Shown piece by piece: positions 36,158 through 45,152 of a stretch of DNA of 64,000 bases. The number at the start of each line of letters is the position of its first letter. The stretch's first letter is position 1. The notes beneath the pieces were generated by a model. The model saw only the letters and a program-made list of their open reading frames with translations, searched no databases and had not been told where the DNA came from. Position numbers and translations under genes: made by a program. Source of the stretch: Solirubrobacteraceae bacterium (GTDB taxonomy: Bacteria > Actinomycetota > Thermoleophilia > Solirubrobacterales > Solirubrobacteraceae); assembly GCA_030447275.1 (NCBI GenBank), contig JAUJPF010000012.1:1-64000 (forward strand), read 5' to 3'.

Positions 36158-36817
36158 TCACGTCGCGGTTCGCCGCTGCTCGAAGCCCGCGAGCGAATCG
36201 TCGAGGAGCTCGGCCCAGCGGTCGCTCTTCGGCGCAACTCCCCACTCGGCGATGAGGTCGCGCAGGACCAATTCGAAGGCCACGCGCGCCGTCGGCAGAT
36301 GCAAGCGCTGGAGGGCTTTCGCCGCGAGGTCGCCGCCCCGCGGTTCGGTCCATCGTGCACGGACGTGCAGGTGGCCGAGGGCGTAGGGGTAGCCGCGCGG
36401 GCGCTCGCGCAGGTACTCCCAGCGGACCAGCCACGACTCGTGGGGCTCGTCGGCCTGCAGGACGTAGCGATAGGAGGCGGTGTGCGCCTTGTCGTCGACG
36501 GCGTCGACCTCGTGCTCGACGTAGAGACGGAGACCGGTCCGGTGCAGGGCGAGCGAGACGGGGCGAGCTTCGTGGACGCACGCGATCAGAAAGCGCGTCG
36601 GCAAGTGCGGGCGCGGCAGCAGGGTCAGCCGCGCGTCAGACACCGTGCCGTTGAGGACGGTGTTCAGGTGGTCGGCGAAGCCTTGGGCGACGCTACGCGG
36701 CGGGGCGATGACCGTTGCTGGGAGCCGTCGCGATGGGGCCGCCGTCGCCGACGCCCACCAGGCCGGCCAGCGCGAACGCCTCCGGGTGGTCCCAATCGAT
36801 CTCACCGGCGTTGACAC
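36158..36817 (-). CDS. hypothetical protein (start uncertain)
   Basis: ORF DARLTLLPRPHLPTRFLIACVHEARPVSLALHRTGLRLYVEHEVDAVDD...; follows a small ORF with typical spacing. Confidence 0.6.
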   Translation of the reverse strand: MSTPVRSIGTTRRRSRWPAWWASATAAPSRRLPATVIAPPRSVAQGFADHLNTVLNGTVSDARLTLLPRPHLPTRFLIACVHEARPVSLALHRTGLRLYVEHEVDAVDDKAHTASYRYVLQADEPHESWLVRWEYLRERPRGYPYALGHLHVRARWTEPRGGDLAAKALQRLHLPTARVAFELVLRDLIAEWGVAPKSDRWAELLDDSLAGFEQRRTAT

Positions 36818-36941
36818 GCTCGACGAACTCGTCCAGCGACAGGCCGATGCGCGCGCGGACCTCGTGGTCGAGGAACGCGCGGTACTCGTCGCCGTCCATG
36901 TCGAGGATCGGGGTGCCTGCTTCGGTGTAAGTGGTGACCAT
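36693..36941 (-). CDS. small hypothetical protein
   Basis: 82 aa MVTTYTEAGTPILDMDGDEYRAFLDHEVRARIGLSLDEFVERVNAGEIDW. Confidence 0.6.
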   Translation of the reverse strand: MVTTYTEAGTPILDMDGDEYRAFLDHEVRARIGLSLDEFVERVNAGEIDWDHPEAFALAGLVGVGDGGPIATAPSNGHRPAA

Positions 36942-37013
36942 CGGATCGCCTCGCTGTGCAGGATGGTATCGGCGTCGGACGGATCAGGCTCAAGCGGGCG
37001 TGGCGGCGTGAAG

Positions 37014-37087
37014 GGTGAGCGACGGGACTCGAACCCGCGACATCCTGGACCACAACCAGGTGCTCTACCAGCTGAGCTACGCCCACC
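37014..37087 (-). tRNA. tRNA-His (anticodon GTG), no encoded CCA
   Basis: Reverse complement GTGGGCGTAGCTCAGCTGGTAGAGCACCTGGTTGTGGTCCAGGATGTCGCGGGTTCGAGTCCCGTCGCTCAC + C73; G-1 encoded. Confidence 0.95.
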
Positions 37088-37152
37088 AAGCGCCGGCGAA
37101 GGGTATCGGCTCCGACCGGGGTCGAGGGGCCGCGGCGCTACCTTGCGGCGCG

Positions 37153-38598
37153 GTGCTCCGCTCTCCGGTCCTGATCGCGCTCACCGCCGTAGGGGCGCTC
37201 GTGCGGTTCGCCACCCTCGACGCCCAGAGCTACTGGTACGACGAGGCGCTCACCTTCGAGCTCGTCAACGACTCGTTCGGCGGCATGCTCGACGGCGTCT
37301 TCGCGCACGAGGCCCAGCCGCCGCCGTACTTCGTCCTTGCGTGGCTGTGGGTGAAGGTCTTCGGTGCCGGCGAGGTCGGCCTTCGGTCGCTGTCGGCGCT
37401 GTTCGGCACGCTCACGGTGCCGGTCGCCTACGAGGCGGCGCGGCGGGTGGGCGGGGCGCGGGTGGCGCTCGTGACCGGGGTGCTCACGGCGTTGAGCCCG
37501 CCGCTGGTCTGGTACTCGCAGGAGGCCCGCGCGTACGCGCTCGTGGCCTTCCTCGGCGCCGTCGCGCTGCTCTTCTTCGTGCGCGCGCTCGACGGCTACG
37601 CGCGGCGCGACCTCGTGGTGTGGGCCGTCGCGACGGTGCTCGCCGTGGCGACGCACTACTTCGCGCTCTTCCTCGCGCTGCCGATGGGCCTGTGGCTGCT
37701 CCTGCGCGCGCCGTCGCTGCGCCGCATCGTCCCCTACCTCGCCGCGGTGGCGGTAGGGCTGCTCGCGGTCGCCCCGATGCTCCTGCACCAGCAGGAGCAC
37801 GGCGGCGTGAACTGGATCGGGGACGTGCCGATCCGGGCGCGGATCCGCGAGATCGTCTTCTTCTTCGCGTTCGGGCCGGGTGGCCTCGGCTCGCTGCACG
37901 AGCACCGCGGCGTCATCTTCCTGCTCGGCGGTCTGCTCTTCGCCCTCGTGGCGGGGGCGGCGCTGGCGTGGTCGGAGGAGCCCGTGCGACGCCGGCTCGT
38001 GCCCGTCCTCGTCGTCGGCCTCGCGGTGTTCGCGCTCGCGTTCGCCGCGCGCGTCGTCGGGTCGGACTACGTCCTGGAGCGGAACTTCCTGCCGGCCCTG
38101 ATCCCGCTGACGATCGCGCTGGCGGTGGGCCTGTGCCTCCCGCGGGTGCGCCGCCTCGGGACCGGCCTGGCCGTCGTGGCAGCCCTCGCCTTCGCCGCGG
38201 TGGTGATCGTCGAGACGCCGCACGACGAGCAGCACCAGCGCGACGACTGGCGCGCGCTGGCCGCGCGCATCGGGCCGCCGTCGGAGGATCGCATCGTCTC
38301 GGTCGCGCCCCACTGGCACGGCAAGGCCCTGCGCGTCTACCTCCCCGGCCTCGACTACCTGCAGGTCCCCGGTCGCGTCCGCACGATCTACACCGCCCAG
38401 CTCGAGACCTTCGTCCCGTTCGGCCAGGCCCCCGCCGTGCGCGCTCCGCCGCCGCCGTTCCGCGAGACCCGCGTACAGCGCCTGCAGTACATGACGGTGC
38501 GCGAGTACACGGCCCCCGAGCCGGTGATGATCGACCCGGCCGCGCTGAGGACGCCCGGCCGGAACGGCGCCGGGCCCCTGTTCCAGGCGGCGGGCTGA
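37153..38598 (+). CDS. membrane glycosyltransferase (GT39/ArnT-like)
   Basis: RFATLDAQSYWYDEALTFELV, EAQPPPYFVLAWLW, WYSQEARAYALVAFLGAVALLFF; polytopic. Confidence 0.88.
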   Translation: MLRSPVLIALTAVGALVRFATLDAQSYWYDEALTFELVNDSFGGMLDGVFAHEAQPPPYFVLAWLWVKVFGAGEVGLRSLSALFGTLTVPVAYEAARRVGGARVALVTGVLTALSPPLVWYSQEARAYALVAFLGAVALLFFVRALDGYARRDLVVWAVATVLAVATHYFALFLALPMGLWLLLRAPSLRRIVPYLAAVAVGLLAVAPMLLHQQEHGGVNWIGDVPIRARIREIVFFFAFGPGGLGSLHEHRGVIFLLGGLLFALVAGAALAWSEEPVRRRLVPVLVVGLAVFALAFAARVVGSDYVLERNFLPALIPLTIALAVGLCLPRVRRLGTGLAVVAALAFAAVVIVETPHDEQHQRDDWRALAARIGPPSEDRIVSVAPHWHGKALRVYLPGLDYLQVPGRVRTIYTAQLETFVPFGQAPAVRAPPPPFRETRVQRLQYMTVREYTAPEPVMIDPAALRTPGRNGAGPLFQAAG

Positions 38599-38604
38599 GT
38601 ACGC

Positions 38605-39858
38605 CTACGGCACCGCAGCGCCGCCCTCCAGGCGGACGGGCAGCGTCTTGAGCTGGCTGACGAACGGCGACTCGACCCACTGCGCCGGCCCTTCGAGCTC
38701 CATCGCCGGGAAGCGCCTCAGCGTCTCCTCGAAGAGCGCGCGCAGCTCGAGCCGGGCCAGGGCCGTGCCGAGGCAGTAGTGACGCCCGCCCGCGCCGAAC
38801 GCCTGATGCTCGGGGCTGCGGGTGACGTCGAAGCGGTCGGGCTCCTCGTAGCGCGACTCGTCGCGGTTCGACGACGAGTACCACAGGACCACCTTGTCGC
38901 CCTCGCGGATCGGCTGGCCCTGCAGCTCGGTGTCGCGCGTCGCCGTGCGGCGGAAGTGGGCGAACGCCGGGAACATCCGCAGCGACTCCTCGACCGCCGA
39001 CGGGATGAGCGACGGGTCGGCGAGCAGCTTGGCCCGCTCCCCCGGATGCTCCATCAGCGCCCGCATCCCGCTGCAGTACGTCGCCTTGGTGCTGTCGTTG
39101 CCCGCCGCCATGAGGAGGAAGAAGCCCATGACGATCTCGTGGTCCTCCAGCCGCTCGCCGTCGACCTCGGCGTGGACGAGCACCGACGTCAGGTCGTCGG
39201 TCGGCGACTCGCGGCGCGCGGCCATCAGCTCGCCGCAGCGGCGGAAGAGCTCGGGGACGTCGCGCTGCATCACCGACTCGGGCCCCCCCGGCGTGATGTC
39301 CGGGTCGCCCGCGGCCATGATCGCGGTCATCAGCCGCGCCCACACCGCGTCGTCCTCGGGCGGGATCCCCATGAAGCTGCCGATGACGCGGGCGACGACC
39401 GGCTGGGCGACGTCGTCGACGAGGTCGCACGTCGCGCGGCCCTCGAGGCGGTCGAGGACGTCGACGACGATCGAGCGGATCGCGTCCTCGTGCGCGGCGA
39501 TCCGCTTCGGCGTGAAGCCGCGCTGGAACAGCGCCTTCAGGCGGTCGTGCTTCGGCGGGTCCATCGCGATGAACATCGAGCGCTGGAGGTCGAGCGGCAT
39601 GATCGCGTCGGTGAGCGACGTGATCCCGCCGCGCTCCGACGAGTAGGTCTCGAAGTCGCGGCTCACCGCGTGGATGCCGTCCCACGTCGTGACCGACCAG
39701 AAGCCGGCCTCGCCCGGGAACTCCGTGACGCGATCGGTCCAGTGCACCGGGCACTGCGCGCGCATCTGGCTGAACAGCTCGTGCGGCGGCCCGTCGCGCC
39801 AGACGTCGCGCTCGGTGACGAGGACGCCGTCCAGTGAGGTCCGAGACGGGGCGGTCAT
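38605..39858 (-). CDS. cytochrome P450
   Basis: LLMAAGNDSTKATY, EESLRMFP, FGAGGRHYCLGTALARLELR heme motif. Confidence 0.93.
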   Translation of the reverse strand: MTAPSRTSLDGVLVTERDVWRDGPPHELFSQMRAQCPVHWTDRVTEFPGEAGFWSVTTWDGIHAVSRDFETYSSERGGITSLTDAIMPLDLQRSMFIAMDPPKHDRLKALFQRGFTPKRIAAHEDAIRSIVVDVLDRLEGRATCDLVDDVAQPVVARVIGSFMGIPPEDDAVWARLMTAIMAAGDPDITPGGPESVMQRDVPELFRRCGELMAARRESPTDDLTSVLVHAEVDGERLEDHEIVMGFFLLMAAGNDSTKATYCSGMRALMEHPGERAKLLADPSLIPSAVEESLRMFPAFAHFRRTATRDTELQGQPIREGDKVVLWYSSSNRDESRYEEPDRFDVTRSPEHQAFGAGGRHYCLGTALARLELRALFEETLRRFPAMELEGPAQWVESPFVSQLKTLPVRLEGGAAVP

Positions 39859-39970
39859 GGCGCGACCCTACCGGGGCCGCCCAGGCGGGTGGAGCCGCGA
39901 CCGGACGGGTAGGAGATGCCCGCGGGCCGCTACGGTTCGCCGCCCCGACCCCGTGCCCGGAGGGCCCTTC

Positions 39971-40966
39971 ATGTCGAAAGACGCCATCGCGCCGTACGCA
40001 CGCCCGGACGTCGGGCGCAGCGCGCTCGACCTCGCCACCTCGGTCGTCCCGTACGTCGCGCTCAGCGTCCTCGGCTACCTGCTGGTCGACTCCTCCCCGC
40101 TCGCCGCGCTGGCCATCGCCCCGCTGGCCGCCGGCTTCCTGCTGCGGACGTACATCATGTTCCACGACTGCGCCCACGGCTCGTTCCTGCCGTCCAAGCG
40201 CGGGAACGTGTGGCTCGGCCGCGTCCTCGGGCTCGTCGTGTGGACGCCCTACGCGAAGTGGAAGCACGACCACGCCGTGCACCACGCGACCGCCGGCGAC
40301 CTCGATCGCCGCGGGACCGGCGACGTGACGACGTGGACGGTCGAGGAGTACCGCTCGAAGACGTGGAAGGGCCGCCTCGGCTACCGCCTGTTCCGCAACC
40401 CGCTCGTCATGTTCGGGCTCGGCCCGATCTGGGGCCTCATGATCCAGCCGCGCCGGGTCGGCAAGACCGACCGCTCGCGGCTGCGCAACAGCGTCCACCT
40501 CACGAACCTCGCGCTGCTCGTCATCCTCGGCGGGCTTGTCGCGCTGGTGGGCTGGAAGGCGTACCTGCTCGTGCAGGGCCCCGCGGTCTTCCTCGCCGCC
40601 GCCGCCGGCGTCTGGCTCTTCTACGTCCAGCACCAGTTCGAGGACGCCTACTGGGAGAGCGGCGAGTCGTGGAAGTACGACGACGCCGCGCTGAAGGGCA
40701 GCTCGTACCTCGACCTCCCCCAGCCGCTCCAGTGGTTCAGCGGCAACATCGGCCTGCATCACGTCCACCACCTGAGCGCGCGCGTCCCGAACTACAAGCT
40801 CCAGAGCGCGCACGACGCGCTGCCGGTGTTCCAGAGCGTGCCGAGGCTGTCGCTGACCGACGGCCTGAAGGCGCCGCGACTGAAGCTGTGGGACGAGGAG
40901 CGCGGCCGGCTGGTGACGTTCGCCGAGGCGACCGCGCCGCGCGAGCCGGCGCCGGTCCCGGCCTAG
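39971..40966 (+). CDS. fatty acid desaturase family protein
   Basis: His boxes HDCAHG, HDHAVHH, HHVHH. Confidence 0.92.
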   Translation: MSKDAIAPYARPDVGRSALDLATSVVPYVALSVLGYLLVDSSPLAALAIAPLAAGFLLRTYIMFHDCAHGSFLPSKRGNVWLGRVLGLVVWTPYAKWKHDHAVHHATAGDLDRRGTGDVTTWTVEEYRSKTWKGRLGYRLFRNPLVMFGLGPIWGLMIQPRRVGKTDRSRLRNSVHLTNLALLVILGGLVALVGWKAYLLVQGPAVFLAAAAGVWLFYVQHQFEDAYWESGESWKYDDAALKGSSYLDLPQPLQWFSGNIGLHHVHHLSARVPNYKLQSAHDALPVFQSVPRLSLTDGLKAPRLKLWDEERGRLVTFAEATAPREPAPVPA

Positions 40967-40970
40967 ACGG

Positions 40971-42155
40971 CTAGAGCCGGACGCTGCGCGGCTGGAGGTC
41001 CTCGTACAGCGAGGCCGTCGACCGGGCCACGTCGGCCCAGTCGAAGCGCAGCACGTGCTCGCGGCCCTCGGCCACCAGGCGCTCGCGCAGCTCGCGGTCG
41101 GTGAGGACGCGGACGATCGTGCGGGTCAGCGCCGCGGTGTCGGTCGAGCGGAAGCGCAGCCCGACGTCGCGCGGCACCACCTCCCTCAGCCCGCCGGTGT
41201 CGGCGGCGACGCACGGGCAGCCCGAGGCCATCGCCTCGAGAGCCACGAGGCCGAACGGCTCGTAGAGCGAGGGGATCACGCACAGGTCGGCGATCCGGTA
41301 GATGCCGTGGAGCGCATCGTCGCCGAGCCAGCCGACGAACGTGCCGTGCCCGTCGAGCCCGAGCCGCGCCGCCTGCGCCCGCAGCTCCTCCTCGTGGGTC
41401 CCGGTCCCGGCGACGAGGAAGCGCACGTCGCCGAGCTGCTCGATCACCCCGGGCAGCGCGTCGAGCGCGACCTGGAAGCCCTTCTCGTAGACGAGGCGGC
41501 CGGCGAGCAGCACGAGCTTCTGGTCCGGTGCGGCGTAGCGGGCCCGCAGGGCGGCGAGGTCGCCCGGCGCGTACAGGTCGGACGGGTCGATGCCGTTCGG
41601 GATGACCGAGATGGCGTCCTTCGGCAGGTCGAAGACGTCGGAGAGGTGGCCCTGCATGTACTTCGAGCACGCGATGACGCGGTCGGCGCGGTGGACCATG
41701 CGCCGCTCGACCGCGTGGATGTGCGACTGCGGGTGCTTGTCGACCCAGCCCTGGTGGCGGCCGTGCTCGGTGGCGTGGACGGTGACCACCCACGGGACGC
41801 GCATCCGCGTCGCCAACCGCTGCGCGGCCACCGCGACGAGCCAGTCGTGCGAGTGCAGCAGGTCGAAGTCGAAGCGCTCGAGCAGCTCCGCCCCCGCGGC
41901 GAGCATGTCGGCGTTCATCTGCGCGATCCAGGCGAGGAACGCGTCGAGGTCGTCGCGCGGGAAGGCGGGCTCGCGGACGCGGTAGACGATGACGCCGTGG
42001 CGCTCCTCCTCGGCCGGGGCGTGGTCCCCGCCGCGCGTGAGGACGTGGACCTCGTGCCCGGCGGCCGCGAGCTGCTCGGTGAGCTTGCGAACGTGGCGCG
42101 CCAGTCCACCCTCCACGATCGGCGGGAACTCCCAGGACAGGATCAGGACGCGCAC
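40971..42155 (-). CDS. GT4-family glycosyltransferase
   Basis: VLILSWEFPPIVEGGLARHVRKLTEQL, IPNGIDPSDL, LVLLAGRLVYEKGFQVALDAL, PSLYEPFGLVALEAMASG. Confidence 0.93.
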   Translation of the reverse strand: MRVLILSWEFPPIVEGGLARHVRKLTEQLAAAGHEVHVLTRGGDHAPAEEERHGVIVYRVREPAFPRDDLDAFLAWIAQMNADMLAAGAELLERFDFDLLHSHDWLVAVAAQRLATRMRVPWVVTVHATEHGRHQGWVDKHPQSHIHAVERRMVHRADRVIACSKYMQGHLSDVFDLPKDAISVIPNGIDPSDLYAPGDLAALRARYAAPDQKLVLLAGRLVYEKGFQVALDALPGVIEQLGDVRFLVAGTGTHEEELRAQAARLGLDGHGTFVGWLGDDALHGIYRIADLCVIPSLYEPFGLVALEAMASGCPCVAADTGGLREVVPRDVGLRFRSTDTAALTRTIVRVLTDRELRERLVAEGREHVLRFDWADVARSTASLYEDLQPRSVRL

Positions 42156-42181
42156 GGCGCGGGGCAGGCTACCGGGCGCCG

Positions 42182-42865
42182 CTACCGGGCGCGGTCGCGC
42201 CGGTGCGCCGCGATGAGCGCGGCGCCCGCGTGCTCGCGCAGCGCGCGGCGGGCGTAGCGCAGCCGGTACCCGAGGTCCGGCGCCGGGGGCAGCGCGATGT
42301 GCGACGGAAGGCGCTCGGCGCGGAGCGCGCGCGCCGCGCGGTCGGCGATCTCCACCTGCCCGACGGCGGTCGCGTGGACGCGGTCGGCCCACACCCAGCG
42401 GGAGCCGGTGAAGTCGCGCAGGTCGACGACGAGCGTGCCGCGCTCGCCGGCCAGCCGCTCGACGATGGCGTTGGCCTCCAGCACCTTCGCGCCCGCCGGC
42501 GGCACCCCGAGGTCGAGCGGCAGCGTCGCGGCGAGCGTCCGGTCGCAGCGGGCGCCGAGCGCGTCGAGGACGGTCCGCAGGTCGCGCTCGTAGGCCGCGG
42601 CGTCCCACTCGATCCGCCGCACGTCGTTGGCGCCGACGTAGATGCTGCCGACGTCGTAGTGCTCGCCGGGGATCGCCGGGAGCTGCTCGCGCACGACGTC
42701 CGCCGCGGACGCCCCGTCGGCGGCGAGCTTGGTGACCGGCAGGTCGAGCGTGCGGCCCAGCCACAGCGACCACGACTGCGGGATGAGCCCGCCCTGCGGC
42801 TCGCCGTGGCCGTTGGTGATCGAGTCGCCGAGGGCGAGGACGCCCAGCCGGCACGGCGACGCCAT
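42182..42865 (-). CDS. SGNH/GDSL hydrolase
   Basis: LGVLALGDSITNGHGEPQGG, YVGANDVRR, WVWADRVHATAVGQ. Confidence 0.85.
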   Translation of the reverse strand: MASPCRLGVLALGDSITNGHGEPQGGLIPQSWSLWLGRTLDLPVTKLAADGASAADVVREQLPAIPGEHYDVGSIYVGANDVRRIEWDAAAYERDLRTVLDALGARCDRTLAATLPLDLGVPPAGAKVLEANAIVERLAGERGTLVVDLRDFTGSRWVWADRVHATAVGQVEIADRAARALRAERLPSHIALPPAPDLGYRLRYARRALREHAGAALIAAHRRDRAR

Positions 42866-42866
42866 C

Positions 42867-44693
42867 TCAGTCGAGCGCCGGCGAGCGGCGCGCGATCGCG
42901 TCCGCCAGCCGCGCCCGGAACGCGTCGACCGCGAGCGTCTCCTGCTCACGGACGCCGTGGCGGCGGAGCGTGACCGTCCCCGCCTCGGCCTCCTTGTCGC
43001 CGACGACGAGCACGTTGGGGATCTTCTGCGCCGCGGCGTTGCGGATCGCCTTGCCGAGGGTCTCGTCGCCGGGGTCGCGCTCGACGCGCACGCCGTCGTC
43101 GCGCAGCCGCTGCTCGACCGACCGCGCGTAGTCCTCGAGCCGCTCGGAGACGGTGAGGATGCGGACCTGGACCGGCGCGAGCCAGGTCGGGAACGCGCCG
43201 CCGTAGTGCTCGATGAGGAAGGCGACGAACCGCTCGTGCGTGCCGAGCGGCGCGCGGTGGATGACGTACGGCCGGTGCTCGGCGTTGTCGGCGCCCGTGT
43301 ACGTGAGGCCCATCCGCGCCGGCTGGGCGAAGTCGAGCTGGTTCGTGCTCGCCGTCTCCTCGCGGCCGGTCACCGTCCGGAACTGGACGTCGATCTTCGG
43401 CCCGTAGAACGCGGCCTCGCCCTTGCCCTCGACGTACGGCACGCCGGTCTCGTCCATCGCCGTGCGCACGAGCGCCTGCGTCTTCTCCCACGCCTCGGGG
43501 TCGTCGACGTACTTCGCCTTTCCCTTCTCGGAGGTCGGGTCCCAGGTGGAGAAGCGCATGTAGAACTGGTCGAGCCCGAGGATGTCGTAGACCTGCTGGT
43601 GCATCCGGATCACCGCGACGAACTCCTCGGTGATCTGCTCCTCGGTGCAGTAGATGTGCGCGTCGTTCATCGTCATCCCGCGCACGCGGAGCAGGCCGGA
43701 GAGCGCGCCGTGGTCCTCGTAGCGGTAGACGGTGCCGTACTCGGCCAGGCGCAGCGGGAGGTCGCGGTAGCTGCGCGGCCGCGCGGCGTAGACGCGGTGG
43801 TGGTGCGGGCAGTTCATCGGGCGCAGCGCGTACTCGTCCTTCGCCCCCTCCTCGCCGCCCTCGAGCTCCATGAACGGGTACATGCCCTCGGCGTAGTAGG
43901 GCAGGTGGCCGGACATGTAGTAGAGGTCGGTCTTGGCGATGTTCGGCGTCGAGACGCGCTGGAAGCCGGCCTTGAACTCGAGCTCCTTGGCGAGCTTCTC
44001 GAGCTCGTCGCGGATGACCGTGCCCTTCGGCAGCCAGAGCGGCAGGCCGGGGCCGACGACGTCGTCGATGACGAACAGGTCGAGCTCGCGCCCGAGCTTC
44101 TTGTGGTCGTGCTCGAGCGCGAGGCGGTAGGCCTCGACGTGCGCGTCGAGCTCCTCCTTCGACGGATAGGCCCACGCGTACACGCGCGTCATCTGGATGT
44201 TCTTCTCGTCGCCGCGCCAGTAGGCGCCGGCCACGCTGCGCAGCTTGAACGCGTCGCGCGGGATGTCCTTGGCGCGCTCGACGTGGGGGCCGCGGCAGAG
44301 ATCGACGAAGTTGCCGCTGCGGTAGAAGCTCAGCGAGTCGAGGTCCTGCGCGGCGACGAGCTCCTCGGCGTACTCGCGCTTGTACGGCTCGCCCATCGCG
44401 TCGAGGCGCTCGAGCGCCTCGGCCACCGGCAGGTCCTCGCGCTCGAAGCCGACGTTGCGCTTGAGGATCCGCTTCATGGCCCGCTCGAGGTCGGGGAAGT
44501 CCTTCTCGCTCAGCGGCTCGCTCAGGACGAAGTCGTAGTAGAAGCCGTCGTCGATCGGCGGCCCGAAGCCGAGCTTCGTCTGAGGGCGCAGCTCGAGCAC
44601 CGCCATCGCCAGCACGTGCGCGAGGCTGTGGCGCAGGCGGTAGAGCTCGTCGTCGGTGACGGGGTCGGACTCGGCGGTCTCGGTCGCGGCCAT
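42867..44693 (-). CDS. thrS: threonine--tRNA ligase (no N-terminal TGS domain)
   Basis: RHSLAHVLAMAVLELRP editing domain; ALRPMNCPHHHRVYA; RVRGMTMNDAHIYC; HRAPLGTHERF. Confidence 0.96.
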   Translation of the reverse strand: MAATETAESDPVTDDELYRLRHSLAHVLAMAVLELRPQTKLGFGPPIDDGFYYDFVLSEPLSEKDFPDLERAMKRILKRNVGFEREDLPVAEALERLDAMGEPYKREYAEELVAAQDLDSLSFYRSGNFVDLCRGPHVERAKDIPRDAFKLRSVAGAYWRGDEKNIQMTRVYAWAYPSKEELDAHVEAYRLALEHDHKKLGRELDLFVIDDVVGPGLPLWLPKGTVIRDELEKLAKELEFKAGFQRVSTPNIAKTDLYYMSGHLPYYAEGMYPFMELEGGEEGAKDEYALRPMNCPHHHRVYAARPRSYRDLPLRLAEYGTVYRYEDHGALSGLLRVRGMTMNDAHIYCTEEQITEEFVAVIRMHQQVYDILGLDQFYMRFSTWDPTSEKGKAKYVDDPEAWEKTQALVRTAMDETGVPYVEGKGEAAFYGPKIDVQFRTVTGREETASTNQLDFAQPARMGLTYTGADNAEHRPYVIHRAPLGTHERFVAFLIEHYGGAFPTWLAPVQVRILTVSERLEDYARSVEQRLRDDGVRVERDPGDETLGKAIRNAAAQKIPNVLVVGDKEAEAGTVTLRRHGVREQETLAVDAFRARLADAIARRSPALD

Positions 44694-44717
44694 CGCCGGA
44701 GCATAGGCTGGCGGTCC

Positions 44718-45152
44718 ATGACCGACTTCCTGGGCCACCCCGTCAGCACGTTCCCGGAGGGGACCCGGACGGCCGCCGACGCCGCCGCGGCGATCGGCTG
44801 CTCGGTCGGGCAGATCGTCAAGTCGCTCGTGTTCCGGCGCGCGAGCGGAGCGGCGCTGCTCGTCGTCGCGTCGGGCTCGAACCGCGTCGACGAGGCCAGG
44901 CTCGAGGCGCTGGCCGGCGAGCCGGTCGGCAAGGCCGACGCGGAGTTCGTCCGGTCGGCCACCGGCTTCGCTATCGGCGGGGTGCCGCCGGCGGGCCACA
45001 CCGCGCCGGTCGAGACGATCGTCGACGAGGACCTGCTCGCCTACGAGGAGATCTGGGCCGCGGCCGGGACGCCGCGGACGGTCTTCCCCCTCTCGCCGGA
45101 CGAGCTCGTGGCGCTGACCGGCGGCCGCGTCGCCGATGTCGCCACGCGGTAG
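44718..45152 (+). CDS. YbaK/EbsC (prolyl-tRNA editing-like) protein
   Basis: AAAAIGCSVGQIVKSLVFRRASGAALLVVASGSNRVDEARL, IGGVPPAGH. Confidence 0.93.
   Translation: MTDFLGHPVSTFPEGTRTAADAAAAIGCSVGQIVKSLVFRRASGAALLVVASGSNRVDEARLEALAGEPVGKADAEFVRSATGFAIGGVPPAGHTAPVETIVDEDLLAYEEIWAAAGTPRTVFPLSPDELVALTGGRVADVATR

Noticed and set aside
36158-36941. Small/large ORF pair as a toxin-antitoxin system
   Set aside because: Operon-like spacing only; no recognisable toxin or antitoxin motifs, so left as hypothetical proteins.
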